From JAOUEA01 sp963762075 (GTDB lineage Bacteria > Actinomycetota > UBA4738 > HRBIN12): DNA of 64,000 nucleotides. The position numbers and the translations under genes are program-made. Positions within the stretch are counted from its first letter, which is position 1; each line of letters begins with the position of its first letter. The stretch covers positions 62,001-126,000 of the forward strand of contig CAVXJC010000004.1 of the NCBI GenBank assembly GCA_963762075.1, given 5' to 3'. Under the pieces are notes generated by a model. That model was not told the origin of the DNA. It ran no database searches and saw only the letters and a list, made by a program, of their open reading frames with translations. Positions 9,207 through 18,130 of this stretch are shown one piece after another.

Positions 9207-9235
9207 TCAAGTTTCACCCCCCGGGGCGCCGATGC
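9207..9235 (+). promoter_or_regulatory. FliA/SigD-like promoter candidate
   Basis: TCAAGTTT (9207-9214), a 13-nt GC-rich spacer, then GCCGATGC (9228-9235). The flagellar sigma consensus is TAAAGTTT-N11-GCCGATAA, so both elements match well but the spacer is 2 nt longer. It precedes the exported GH26-like gene by about 55 nt. The rest of the 9110-9289 gap holds a G-rich ribosome site (9274-9283) and no other gene. Confidence 0.4.
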
Positions 9236-9289
9236 AAGCCCCTATCCGGGGGAGGTCAGGCGGCCCGGCGATCTTGGAGGGGGCACCAC

Positions 9290-10228
9290 ATGGAACGCAG
9301 GGATTTCTTGCGACGCGCGGCATGGGCGACGGCGGGAATGACCCTCGCGCCGGGTGCGATCGGGCAGATCGGGCAGATCGTGGGCGGCCGGGCGTCGGCC
9401 GCGACGGCCTCCGCCGGGTTCGGGATCTGCGCTCAGGAGTACGCGGGCAAGACTCGCGAGCAGTTGGTGCAATACCTCGAGGGCCTGTGCGGACGCGCGT
9501 TCAGCACGGTGCATAACCGGATGGGCTGGCCGATCTCGCTCGTGAACAGATACTCCCGATGGATCGTGTCGACGGGACACACCCCGATCCTGACCTGGCA
9601 GACCCACAGCAGCAGCGTGAACGTCCGATGGGCCTCGATCGCCTCGGGTGACCATGACGAGCGCATCCGGATCGAGGCCAGCAAGCTCGTCGCGCTCGAT
9701 CGAAACGTGTACTTCTGCTTCCATCACGAGCCCGAGAACGACCAGGCCCTCGGCACCGCCGATGACTGGCGGCGTGCGTACGATCGCGTCTACGAGCTGT
9801 TCAACGAGGAAGGGGCGACGCGGGTTCGACACGTCGCGTGTCTCATGGCTGCGACGTTCAAGGGCTTGAACGGGGGCGAAGCCGCATGGCTGCCACCGCG
9901 CTACGACGTGCTCGGGGTCGACGGCTACAACCGAAACTCCGGAGGCAACTGGCGACCGTTCTCGGCGATCTTCCGACCGGCGTACGATCGAGCCGTGTCG
10001 GCCGGCAAGCCCATGTACGTGATCGAGAACGGATGCGTCGAAGGTGCAGCGGGAGCCAAGAAAGAGTGGTTCGCCGAGGCCGGCGCGACGATCGAGATGT
10101 GGCCGGATCTGATCGGAGTCTCCTACAACCACGAAGCAGGCTCGAGGAACTACCGGGTCGACACGTCCACGAGCTCGATCGCGGGATTCCGGGCCCTGGG
10201 CTCGCAGGGTCGCTTCGCAACCGGGTAG
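9290..10228 (+). CDS. Tat-exported GH26-like (beta-mannanase-type) protein
   Basis: 312 residues. The N-terminus MERRDFLRRAAWATAGMTLAPG is a twin-arginine signal (RRDFLRR) with cleavage likely after ASAATA, so the protein acts outside the cytoplasm. The mature part resembles GH26 beta-mannanase-like domains: TWQTHSSS, FCFHHEPEND (putative acid/base Glu), DVLGVDGYNRN and MYVIENGC (putative nucleophile Glu). The substrate is unknown; it may be a surface or host glycan. A strong TTGGAGGGGG ribosome site precedes ATG 9290. It has no operon partner; both sides are on the other strand or are small genes. Confidence 0.8.
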   Translation: MERRDFLRRAAWATAGMTLAPGAIGQIGQIVGGRASAATASAGFGICAQEYAGKTREQLVQYLEGLCGRAFSTVHNRMGWPISLVNRYSRWIVSTGHTPILTWQTHSSSVNVRWASIASGDHDERIRIEASKLVALDRNVYFCFHHEPENDQALGTADDWRRAYDRVYELFNEEGATRVRHVACLMAATFKGLNGGEAAWLPPRYDVLGVDGYNRNSGGNWRPFSAIFRPAYDRAVSAGKPMYVIENGCVEGAAGAKKEWFAEAGATIEMWPDLIGVSYNHEAGSRNYRVDTSTSSIAGFRALGSQGRFATG

Positions 10229-10245
10229 CCGGTCGACCGAGGAGA

Positions 10246-10434
10246 TCAGGCCTCGTCGGTCTCGTCGTTCTCGCCGACCCGGGACTTCAGCACCCGATAC
10301 CAGCGGTCCTCGTACGTGCCGTCGTTCGAAAGCGCGTCCGAGGCGGGCGCCGGGTCAGGCTCATCAGCGGTCCCTTGACCGAAGCCGAGGTACTCGTCGA
10401 TCGAACGTTCCGTCTTCTTCTTCTTCCCGCGCAT
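10246..10434 (-). CDS. Small basic-acidic protein, unknown
   Basis: 62 residues from ATG 10434, preceded closely by GAGGAAGG. It is lysine-rich at the start (MRGKKKKTERSIDEYLGFG) and acidic at the end (GENDETDEA), with DRWYRVLKSRVG in between. An in-frame ATG at 10467 would add 11 basic residues but lacks a ribosome site. No family recognised. Confidence 0.55.
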   Translation of the reverse strand: MRGKKKKTERSIDEYLGFGQGTADEPDPAPASDALSNDGTYEDRWYRVLKSRVGENDETDEA

Positions 10435-10561
10435 ACCTTCCTCGCCTCGTCGGATCCTTCGGCGCATCGATCATCGGAAGGTTCGCTCGAAGCCTTGAGA
10501 CCCGCGCGTGCGATGTACGTCGCGGGCCTGCGAGAGTCGCACTCCGATAGCATGGCGATCC

Positions 10562-10732
10562 ATGGCCCACATACCCGTGATCGCGAACATCCTTCCGGAG
10601 ATCAAGGGACTGCTGGAAGCGGTCTTCATCGGATTGCTGGTGCTGCTGGCGGGCGCTGTGGGTGTGTTCGCCCTCTTCGTCTTCGCGCAGCAATTCCGCA
10701 ACCCCGGCCGCCGCGAACGACCGGGCCGCTAG
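10562..10732 (+). CDS. Small single-span membrane protein, unknown
   Basis: 56 residues from ATG 10562 (MAHIPVIANILPEIKGLLEA). One transmembrane helix (VFIGLLVLLAGAVGVFALFVF) is followed by a basic tail ending NPGRRERPGR, so the N-terminus is probably outside and the tail inside. A TAGCAT box lies 8 nt upstream. It converges with carbamate kinase, overlapping its end by 4 nt. Function unknown. Confidence 0.6.
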   Translation: MAHIPVIANILPEIKGLLEAVFIGLLVLLAGAVGVFALFVFAQQFRNPGRRERPGR

Positions 10733-11676
10733 CCCGCACCGTTCGGCACGATCTCGGTACCGGCGGCGCCACGGAGGGCCTCGGTGGCGTCCTCGAGGTC
10801 GGCGATCACCGCCCTGGTGCCGCCATCTCGTACGAACCCGGCCGCTGCCTCGATCTTCGGTCCCATCGATCCGGCGCCGAACTCGCCCTTCTTGCGCATC
10901 GTTCGAGCTTCATCGACCGTCATGCGATCGATGTCTTCGGGATAGAGCGAACCGTACCCTCGCTGGACCTTCTTCACGTCGGTGAGGATCAGCAGGGTGC
11001 TCGCTCCGACTTCCTTCGCGAGGATCGCGGCGGCGAGATCCTTGTCCACGACCCCTTCCTTGCCGATCAGGCGAGGGCCTTCCTCGACCACGGGCACGCC
11101 GCCTCCGCCGCTCGCGATCACGATCACGTCGTCGGCGACGAGCCTCGAGATCACCGGCGTCTCGACGATCGAGTACGGGATCGGACTCGGCACGACCCGA
11201 CGCCATCCTCCGTGTGGATCGGCCTTCATCGTGTAACCACGTTCGGCCTCGAGCCGGCGTGCTTCCGCCTCGTCGTAGAACGGACCCACGAACTTCGTGG
11301 GGTTCGCGAAGGCGGGGTCGTCGGGGCGAACGCGGGTGAGGGTCAGCACCGTCGCGACGGGACGCTCCATGCTGCGCTCGAAGAAGACATCGCCGATCGT
11401 GACCTGCAACAGGTAGCCGATCTGACCCTGGCTCTCGGCGCCGCACACGTCGAGAGGCATCGGATGCACGCTGCCGATCGCCGCTTCCTGCTGCAGGAGG
11501 ATGCGACCGACCTGTGGACCGTTGCCGTGCGTGAGTACGACCTGCCATCCATCGGCAGCGATGTCGGCGATGCGCTCGGCGGCTTCGCGACACGACCGGT
11601 ACATCTCTTCGAACGTGTCCTCGGCGCCTCGCCGGAGCAGGGCGTTCCCGCCGAGTGCGACCACGACCCGCTCCAT
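10729..11676 (-). CDS. arcC: Carbamate kinase
   Basis: 315 residues. It transfers phosphate between carbamoyl phosphate and ADP, making ATP and carbamate, as in the arginine deiminase pathway. The amino acid kinase fold is shown by VALGGNALL, THGNGPQVGRIL, IASGGGGVPVVEE, GKEGVVDKDLAAA and LTDVKKVQ. The family signature GAGSMGPKIEAA is near the C-terminus. No arcA or arcB is nearby, so the source of carbamoyl phosphate (arginine, purine or allantoin) is unclear. It lies 12 nt downstream of the 3' end of the MBL hydrolase gene on the same strand map but starts separately at 11676. Confidence 0.93.
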   Translation of the reverse strand: MERVVVALGGNALLRRGAEDTFEEMYRSCREAAERIADIAADGWQVVLTHGNGPQVGRILLQQEAAIGSVHPMPLDVCGAESQGQIGYLLQVTIGDVFFERSMERPVATVLTLTRVRPDDPAFANPTKFVGPFYDEAEARRLEAERGYTMKADPHGGWRRVVPSPIPYSIVETPVISRLVADDVIVIASGGGGVPVVEEGPRLIGKEGVVDKDLAAAILAKEVGASTLLILTDVKKVQRGYGSLYPEDIDRMTVDEARTMRKKGEFGAGSMGPKIEAAAGFVRDGGTRAVIADLEDATEALRGAAGTEIVPNGAG

Positions 11677-11688
11677 GGGCTCACCCTC

Positions 11689-12527
11689 TCAGGTGGAGGT
11701 CCATCCTCGGGCGTCGACGCGACCGAACGGTCGAGCGAAATGCTGGACCCCGATCCTCCATCCAGATCCCTCCGCCAGGCGCAAGATCGCGGATCGTGAT
11801 GCGGCGGCCGCCTCCGGATCGACGTCGTGGCTCGACAACCACGTGGGGTGCGCCGCCTGCACGGGCAGATGCAACAGGTCCCCCGTCAGCAGCAGCGACT
11901 CGGCGCCCGATCCGACGATCACGCTGCGGTGGCCGGGGGTGTGTCCAGGCGAGTGCACGACGCGCATGCCGGGCATCACCTCGCGATCGTCGGGACCGGC
12001 GTCGAGCATGCCGAGAGCGTCGATGCTGCGGAGCTCATCGATCGCCGCGTACTCGTCGGGGTCGGGAGACGATCTGAAGAAGTCGAGATCTGCCTCGTGC
12101 AGCACGTGGCGCGCGTTGGGGAACCTCGGCGCGCCATCGGCCCACACACCTCCGGCGTGATCGGCGTGCAGATGTGAGAGCACGACCAGTCGCACCAGCG
12201 TGGGGTCGACGCCGGCCGATGCGTACGCGTCCTCAGGTGTGGCGCCGGAGCCAGGAGCCCAGGGGCGGAAGGGCGGTAGGCGCCCAAACCTGCGTCCACC
12301 AGCACCAAGCCGTGAGGTCCGCTCACCGCGAAGGCATGCACGTGCCATGGCCAGGATCGGTCGTCGTGAAATGCCCAGGGGTGTCGTCGACGCTCGGCAC
12401 CCCAGTCGACATCGCGGCCTGGGCACTCGTCGGCCAGTTCGAGCGGTGCGAACCCCTGGCAGAGGGTCGAGACCTCGAACGGACCCACATGGAACGACTC
12501 GACGTGGCTCATCGCGCCGTGGCTCAT
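11689..12527 (-). CDS. MBL-fold metallo-hydrolase, frameshifted
   Basis: About 279 residues when joined. The first frame runs from MSHGAMSHVESFHVGPFEV to LVDAGLGAYRP. The second gives FRPWAPGSGATPEDAYA, then the zinc site SHLHADHAGG, HSPGHTPGH and LTGDLLHLPV. The break is at a GGG run (12271-12273), where one base is missing. The substrate is unknown; the family includes lactonases and thiol-ester hydrolases. ATG 12527 overlaps the stop of the MobA-like gene by 4 nt (ATGA), so it is probably translated with the formate dehydrogenase accessory genes. Confidence 0.82.
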
Positions 12528-13099
12528 GCCGGAACGATATCGTCCGGTTCATCGACGTCCTTCAGGGTCTCGCGATCGGGGTCGAGCGCCGTCCAGGTCG
12601 CTTCGTCGATCACCGCGACGCGCATCCCCTGCAGCCACCCGTGGAGCGACCGCTCCCCCTCGTGCAGGAGCGCGTGGCCCACATCCCGCGCCCGGGCGGA
12701 CCGCACCACCACGGGCAAGGGCCGGGTTCGATCGCCGTCCTGCAGGGCCACCGCCTCCACCGATGACTCTGCGGCCACCCGCAGCATCTCCAGCAGCACC
12801 ACCGTCGACAGGGTCGGCATGTCCCCGCCGGCGATGATGGCCAGGGCCCGATCGACCGCGCCGAGCCCTGCAACGACGCCGGCGAGCGGCCCCTCGCCCT
12901 CGCGGGGATCCCGCACGTAGCGCGCCGGCGCCCCCGGCGGCACCGAAGGTTCCGGGGCCCCGGGCGCGAGCACGACGACGACATCGCCCGTCACTTCGGC
13001 GAGCCGCAGCACGGGATGGTGCAGCAGCGGGATGCCGGCGTAGCTCGCGGCGAGCTTGTCGGCAACCCCGAACCGGGCGGACCGGCCGCCGGCGAGCAC
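12524..13099 (-). CDS. mobA: MobA-like molybdenum cofactor nucleotidyltransferase
   Basis: About 191 residues from GTG 13099; the frame stays open upstream (TTVSGVVLAGG), so the real start may be a few codons earlier. LAGGRSARFG is the nucleotide-binding loop of the MobA/NTP-transferase family, with DKLAASYAG, VRDPREGEGPLAGVVAGL and GGDMPTLS (metal-binding Asp) following. MobA attaches GMP to molybdopterin, and bis-MGD is the cofactor of formate dehydrogenase. It lies 28 nt downstream of the FDH Fe-S subunit on the same strand, which supports this role. Confidence 0.82.
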   Translation of the reverse strand: MLAGGRSARFGVADKLAASYAGIPLLHHPVLRLAEVTGDVVVVLAPGAPEPSVPPGAPARYVRDPREGEGPLAGVVAGLGAVDRALAIIAGGDMPTLSTVVLLEMLRVAAESSVEAVALQDGDRTRPLPVVVRSARARDVGHALLHEGERSLHGWLQGMRVAVIDEATWTALDPDRETLKDVDEPDDIVPA

Positions 13100-13127
13100 G
13101 ACGCCGGAGACGGTAGTCTTGCCCAGA

Positions 13128-14079
13128 CTAGGTCGCCTCTCGTTCGGGACGCTTCTGTCGGCGGGTTGGATCGTCCTGCCTGCGTGACTGCACGTACGCG
13201 AAGCCGAACCGGCCCTTGATGCACAGGTGCCCGTTCGTGACCGAATGGTCCGCGGGACTCGTCACCTTCACGATCTCATCGTCCTGCACGTGGAGCTCGA
13301 GCTCACAGCCGACCCCGCAATAGGGGCAGATCGTGTTCGTGACGGTCTGAGCCTGTTCGTTCCACGTTCCCTGCTCGCGCATCTCGTGCTCGCTCTTGAA
13401 CATCAGCGCGCCCGTCGGGCAGACACCGATGCAGTTGCCGCAGTAGACGCAGGCCGACTCGTCGAGCCCCACCGAGTACTCGGTGGAGATGCGGGCGTCG
13501 AACCCGCGCCCCGCGACCGCGATCGCGAACGTGTTCTGTGCGTCGACACCGCATGCCTCGACGCACTTGTAGCAGAGGATGCACCGCGAGTAGTCGCGCA
13601 CGTACAGCTCGTTGTCGATCTTCACCGGCTGATACACGCCTTCGGCGACGGTCGGATCCCCGGGCTCGTGGTGATGCCCCGGCTCGCGCGAATCGCGCTC
13701 CCCGGCCGCCAGCTCGGGCATCACGCGCGCCGAAGCGCTCCGGGTGCACGTCGTACTCGCTCATCCAGCGGTGCACGTCGGAGCTGGTCAGATCCATCTC
13801 GACGCTCGATGCCAGTAGCTCCATGACGAGCGTGCGTGAGCGGCGAACGCGCTCGGTGTCGGTCGTGACCTTCATGCCGTCCTCAGCTGTCCGGCTGCAC
13901 GCGGGAACGAGCATGCGGGCGCCTTCCACCTCGACGACGCAGACCCGGCACGCATTGACCGGCGTCAGGTTGTCGGCGTAGCAGAGCGTCGGGGTGTCGA
14001 CCTTCTGCGCGCGGCACGCGTCCAGGATCGTCGAACCTTCCGGAACGCGCGACTCGGTACCGTCGACCGTGATCGTCAG
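13128..14079 (-). CDS. Formate dehydrogenase Fe-S subunit carrying the N-terminal part of the alpha chain, frameshifted
   Basis: Electron-transfer subunit of a soluble NAD-linked FDH. In order: a [2Fe-2S] domain (LCYADNLTPVNACRVCVVEV, then VPACS), an [4Fe-4S] ferredoxin pair (CILCYKCVEACG, CVYCGNCIGVCPTGAL), and a C-terminal molybdopterin Fe4S4 domain (CPYCGVGCELELHV, NGHLCIKGRFGF). That last domain normally begins the catalytic chain, which here lacks it. A one-base insertion near 13722-13732 separates VHPERFG from VMPELAAGERD. The start appears to be CTG 14079, overlapping the NuoEF stop as CTGA where ATGA would be usual; no better start is in frame. Confidence 0.82.
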
Positions 14080-16007
14080 CAGACGGCGGGCGGATCGAGC
14101 GGTACGGCGCGCCAGGGGACCGAGTCGCCACCTAGGACTCCTGGTCCTCGGTCGGAGTTGGCCCTCGTCGCCGGTGGCCGTGTCGGCGCGTTGCCGCCGA
14201 AGACACCCAGCGCCGCGATCGCCGACTGCACCGCATTGGCGGCGGTCTGTCCGAGGCCGCAGATCGACGCGTCGCGCATCACCTGGGCGACGTCCTCCAG
14301 CAAGGCGAGCTCGTCGTCGTGCGAACCCAGCGTGCGCCCTTGCACGAGACGGTGCAGCGCCTCCTCCTGTCGGACGGTGCCGACGCGGCACGGCACGCAC
14401 TGGCCGCACGACTCGTCACGGAAGAACCGTGCGATGCGAAGGCACGCGTCGGTGAGATCTGCGCCCTCGTCGAAGAGCATCACGACGCCGGATCCGAGCG
14501 TGTAGCCGCCGGCTCGCGCATCCTCGAACGTGAGCGCGATGTCGAGCTCATCCGGCCCGACGAACCCGCCCGCCGCGCCGCCCAGCAGCACCGCCTTGAG
14601 CGGCGCGCCGCCGCGCACGCCCCCCGCCGCATCGATCACCTCCCCGAGCGTCACCCCGTGGTCGTGCTCGTAGACGCCAGGCCGCTCGACGTCGCCGGAG
14701 AGGCAGAACAGCCGAGGCCCGGTCGAGCCCTCGGTGCCGATCTCCGCGTAGGCTTGCCCGCCGATCCGCAGCACCTCGAGCACGTTGATCAGCGTCTCGA
14801 CGTTGTTGATGCCGGTGGGCTTGCCGAACAGACCTCGCTGGACCGGGAACGGCGGCTTGTTGCGCGGCTCCCCCCGCTTGCCCTCGAGCGAGTTGAACAG
14901 CGCCGTTTCCTCTCCGCAGATGTAGGCCCCCGCGCCGCGGCGGAGCTCGATGTCGAACCGTACGCCGTGCCCCATCACATCGTCGCCGAGGAAGCCGTGA
15001 CGGCGCGCCTCCTCGATCGCGTGGCGCAGCCGCTCGGTCGCCAGCGGATACTCGCCGCGGATGTAGAGGTAGCCCTGCTCGCACCCGGTTGTGATGCCGG
15101 CGATCGTGAGCGCCTCGATGACCGCGAAGGGATCCTGCTCCATCACGACGCGGTCCTTGAACGTGCCCGGCTCGCTCTCGTCGGCGTTGCAGACGAAGTA
15201 GTGCGGATGTACGACCTGTTCCGCGACGGCCTTCCATTTCACGCCCGTCGGGAAGGCCGCCCCGCCGCGCCCCATGAGCTTCGAGTCGGAGATCTCGCGC
15301 AGTGTCCACTCGGGACCGTGCTCCAGCGCGAGCCGCAGCGCCTCGTAGCCCGCGTGCGCCCGGTAGTCGTCGATCGAGGCTGGGTCGATGGTCCCCACAC
15401 GCCTCAGGAGCCGCAGCGAGCCGACCCGCTGGGGCACGCTGGTGCCAGGGACCCCGGCAGCGAGTGCTCCGCCTTCGGTCAGCCCGTGCAAGATCCGCTC
15501 GGTCACCGGGGCCACCGCGGCATCACCGCCCTCGAGCCCGGCGTTCTGGATCAATGCCGCGGGCGCGTGTTCGCAGAGACCGAGGCACGGACTCGCTACC
15601 GCCTCCATCGCCGACGCCTCGAGGTCCGCGAGCGCCTCCACCCCTCCGCGCGCGCGGCAGGCGATGTCGTCGCAGACGTGCACGACCGTCCGGGGACGCT
15701 CCTCGGTCGAGAACATCGCGTAGAACGTCGCGACGCCGTAGGCCTCGGCGGGTGGCACGGAGAGCCGCTCACAGACGTAGTTCATGCCGCCGGGGCTGAT
15801 CCACCCGACGCGACCTTGCAGCGCGTGCAGAGCGGGGAGCAACAGGTGCCGGTCGTCACGCGCGTCGGCGCCCCCGCGAGCGACCCTGTGGTCGAAGGCC
15901 GTGCGTACCTCGGCGCCGTCCCAGGCGCTCTGGGGCGGTCCGAGCAGGTCGTCGACGGCGGCGCGCTCGTCGGCCGTCTCATCGGCCTGCATCAGCTTCA
16001 GATCCAC
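14076..16007 (-). CDS. NuoE-NuoF fusion, NADH-binding diaphorase subunit of formate dehydrogenase
   Basis: 643 residues, equal to FdsG and FdsB (NuoE and NuoF) joined in one chain. The NuoE half has GVATFYAMF and the four [2Fe-2S] cysteines in CDDIACRARGG and SPCLGLCEHAPA. The NuoF half has the nucleotide loop GRGGAAFPTGVKW, CNADESEPGTFKDR, the FMN-site stretch YLYIRGEYPLA, GAGAYICGEETAL and the [4Fe-4S] motif ESCGQCVPCRVGT with a fourth Cys in ICGLGQ. It passes electrons between the Fe-S chain and NAD. It is intact and lies between the two FDH pieces, 51 nt after the catalytic gene. Confidence 0.93.
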   Translation of the reverse strand: MDLKLMQADETADERAAVDDLLGPPQSAWDGAEVRTAFDHRVARGGADARDDRHLLLPALHALQGRVGWISPGGMNYVCERLSVPPAEAYGVATFYAMFSTEERPRTVVHVCDDIACRARGGVEALADLEASAMEAVASPCLGLCEHAPAALIQNAGLEGGDAAVAPVTERILHGLTEGGALAAGVPGTSVPQRVGSLRLLRRVGTIDPASIDDYRAHAGYEALRLALEHGPEWTLREISDSKLMGRGGAAFPTGVKWKAVAEQVVHPHYFVCNADESEPGTFKDRVVMEQDPFAVIEALTIAGITTGCEQGYLYIRGEYPLATERLRHAIEEARRHGFLGDDVMGHGVRFDIELRRGAGAYICGEETALFNSLEGKRGEPRNKPPFPVQRGLFGKPTGINNVETLINVLEVLRIGGQAYAEIGTEGSTGPRLFCLSGDVERPGVYEHDHGVTLGEVIDAAGGVRGGAPLKAVLLGGAAGGFVGPDELDIALTFEDARAGGYTLGSGVVMLFDEGADLTDACLRIARFFRDESCGQCVPCRVGTVRQEEALHRLVQGRTLGSHDDELALLEDVAQVMRDASICGLGQTAANAVQSAIAALGVFGGNAPTRPPATRANSDRGPGVLGGDSVPWRAVPLDPPAVC

Positions 16008-16058
16008 TGCGCCTCCGTAGGCACCCCAGACGGACGGGTGGTCGACACGGGGGCGATG

Positions 16059-18020
16059 CTACTCCTCGCCTCCACCAGTCACAGAACCGACGGTCGAGAC
16101 CGGCTCGCGATCGGCCGGCATCTTGTCGATGCGCACGGCCGCCGCTTTGAACTCGGCGGTGCCCGACTTCGGGTCGGTGGCTTCGATCGTCAGCACGTTG
16201 GTGTCGACCTGATCCGGGAAATGGAAGGTCATGAACACCAGCCCGGGCCGAAGCGCCTCGTCGACGTGCACCGGCACCTCGACCGAGCCGCGCCGGCTCG
16301 ACACGATCACGCATTCCTCCTCGGCGAGGCCGAGGCGTGCGGCGTCTTCGGGCGAGACGTCGATCGTCTCCTGACGCCGCAGCGGTGACGTGTAGGCGCC
16401 GGTCTGCACGCCGGTGTTGTACGAGTCGAGTCTGCGCCCGGTCGTGAGGCGCATCGGGAAGTCGTCCGTGAGCTCGTCGACGGGCGGATCGTCGATCACG
16501 ATCGAGAACGGGGCCTTGGGACCCTGCGCTTGGGCATCAGCGAACTCCCACAACCGGGCGTGCAGGAACTTCGTGCCGGGATGCGTCTCGTCGGGACACG
16601 GCCACTGGATGCCACCGAGCTCCTCGAGACGTCTCCAGCTCATGCCCGCGTGCATCGGGCTGAGCGAGCGCAGCTCGTCCCAGGCCTGCTCGGGCGTGAC
16701 GTCTCCCCAGCCGGCGCCCATTCGGTTCGCGAGCTGGGTGATGATCCAGATGTCGTCTTTGGCGTTGCCGGGCGGATCGAGCGCCTTTCGCGTTCGCTGC
16801 ACACGGCGCTCGGAGTTCGTGACCGTGCCGTCGGACTCGAATGCGCTGTTGGACGCGGGGAAGACCACGTCGGCGAGCTCGGCCGTCTTCGTCATGAAGA
16901 TGTCCTGCACGATCAGCGTGTCGAGCCCTTGCAGCAGCTCCACCGCGTGTTGCTTGTCGGCCTCGCTCGTTGCCGGGTTCTCGCCGATGCAGTAGACGGC
17001 CGTGAGGTCGCCGCGTTCCATCGCATGGAACATGTCCGTGAGGTGCCAGCCGTACTTCGCGGAGGATCGGTACCCCCCACGCGGCCTCGAACTTCGCGCG
17101 GGCCTGCGTATCGTTCTCGATGTCCTGGAACCCGGCGAGCTTGTTCGGGATCGCCCCCATGTCGCCGCCGCCCTGCACGTTGTTCTGTCCGCGCAGCGGA
17201 TTCACGCCGCTTCCGTAGGTACCGACATGACCGGTCAGCAGTGACAGGTTGATCAGCGAGAGCACGTTGTCGACGGCGTTGTGGTGCTCGGTGATGCCGA
17301 GGGTCCAGCAGATCACCGCGCGGTCGGCCTTGGCGTACGCGTGGGCGACCTCGCGGATCACATCGGCGGGCACGCCCGTCACCGTCTCGCCCCGCTCGAG
17401 CGTCCAGTCCATGATCGAGTCGACGTACTCCGCGTACCCGAGCGTGGCGCCGCTCGATGAAGGAGTGATGTTGCAGGTCGTTCGCGACGATCTCGCGCGC
17501 GATCGTGTTCGACAGGGCGATGTCGGTGCCCACGTCGATGCCGAGCCAGAGATCCCCCCACTGCTGCGGACTCGGTGCGGCGAGGGTCGACGACGATGAG
17601 CTTCGCGCCCTTGTTGACCGCCTTCAGGACGTGGTGGAAGAAGATGGGGTGTGCGGCCCGCGCGTTGGAGCCCCACAGCAGGATGAGGTCGGTGTTCTCG
17701 ACTTCCTCGTATGAGCTGGTACCACCACCGGCACCGAAGACGGTGGCCAGACCGACCACCGAGGGCGCGTGTCAGGTGCGGTTACAGCTATCGATGTTGT
17801 TGCTGCCGAGGACCTGACGGCTGAACTTCCCGGCGATGAAGTTCATCTCGTTTGAGGCCTTCGAGCAACTGAACATGCCCGTGCCCCAGCCGGGGTTGCG
17901 ATCGGCGGCGCGGCGGAGGCCCTCTGAAGCCCGATCGAGGGCCTCGTTCCAGGTTGCAACTCGCAGCTCGCCGTTCTCGCGCACCATCGGCTCGGTCAGG
18001 CGGGTGAGCGTCGTGCTCAT
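16059..18020 (-). CDS. fdhF: Selenocysteine formate dehydrogenase catalytic subunit, with in-frame TGA and three frameshifts
   Basis: Molybdenum/tungsten bis-MGD subunit oxidising formate (or reducing CO2). ATG 18020, after AAGGAGAAG, gives MSTTLTRLTEPMV. Then come MFSCSKASNEMNF, NNIDSCNRT, TGA at codon 83 (17774-17772), and HAPSVVGLA, matching the VUHGPSVAGL context of E. coli FdhF, so TGA is read as selenocysteine. Later blocks are LLWGSNARAAHP, VDPRRTE, GTDIALSNTIARE, CIGENPATSEAD, FPASNSAFESDGT and MRLTTGRRLDSYNTG. The frame changes near 17551-17567, 17447-17452 and 17065-17075, each explained by one extra base. The Fe4S4 domain is absent from this gene and sits on the Fe-S subunit. Confidence 0.88.
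17741..17774 (-). promoter_or_regulatory. Selenocysteine codon and bacterial SECIS-like hairpin
   Basis: TGA (17774-17772) is followed by 10 nt, then a perfect 6-bp stem CGGTGG/CCACCG (17761-17756 with 17746-17741) closing a 9-nt loop TCGGTCTGG. The E. coli fdhF SECIS has its stem about 11 nt after UGA and GGUCU in the loop, so spacing and loop agree. SelB with Sec-tRNA would bind here. No selA, selB, selC or selD gene is seen in this window. Confidence 0.85.
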
Positions 18021-18130
18021 CGACACTTCTCCTTCCATCGGAACGCGTCCGTGAGGCGATTGTACGGCCGCAGCCTTCACGACACCGGGGGCCATTGTCT
18101 GTCGCCCTCCGGACTGTCCATGATGGGGGT

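Noticed and set aside
9181..9289. Cyclic-di-GMP or other riboswitch in the G/C-run leader
   Set aside because: The GC-rich repeats look suggestive, but the conserved GEMM core is absent; a promoter is the simpler reading.
14319..16388. 689-residue plus-strand frame over the FDH genes
   Set aside because: It is antisense to the NuoEF fusion, whose cofactor motifs are all present, and its composition (rich in Arg, Val, His) is that of a shadow frame.
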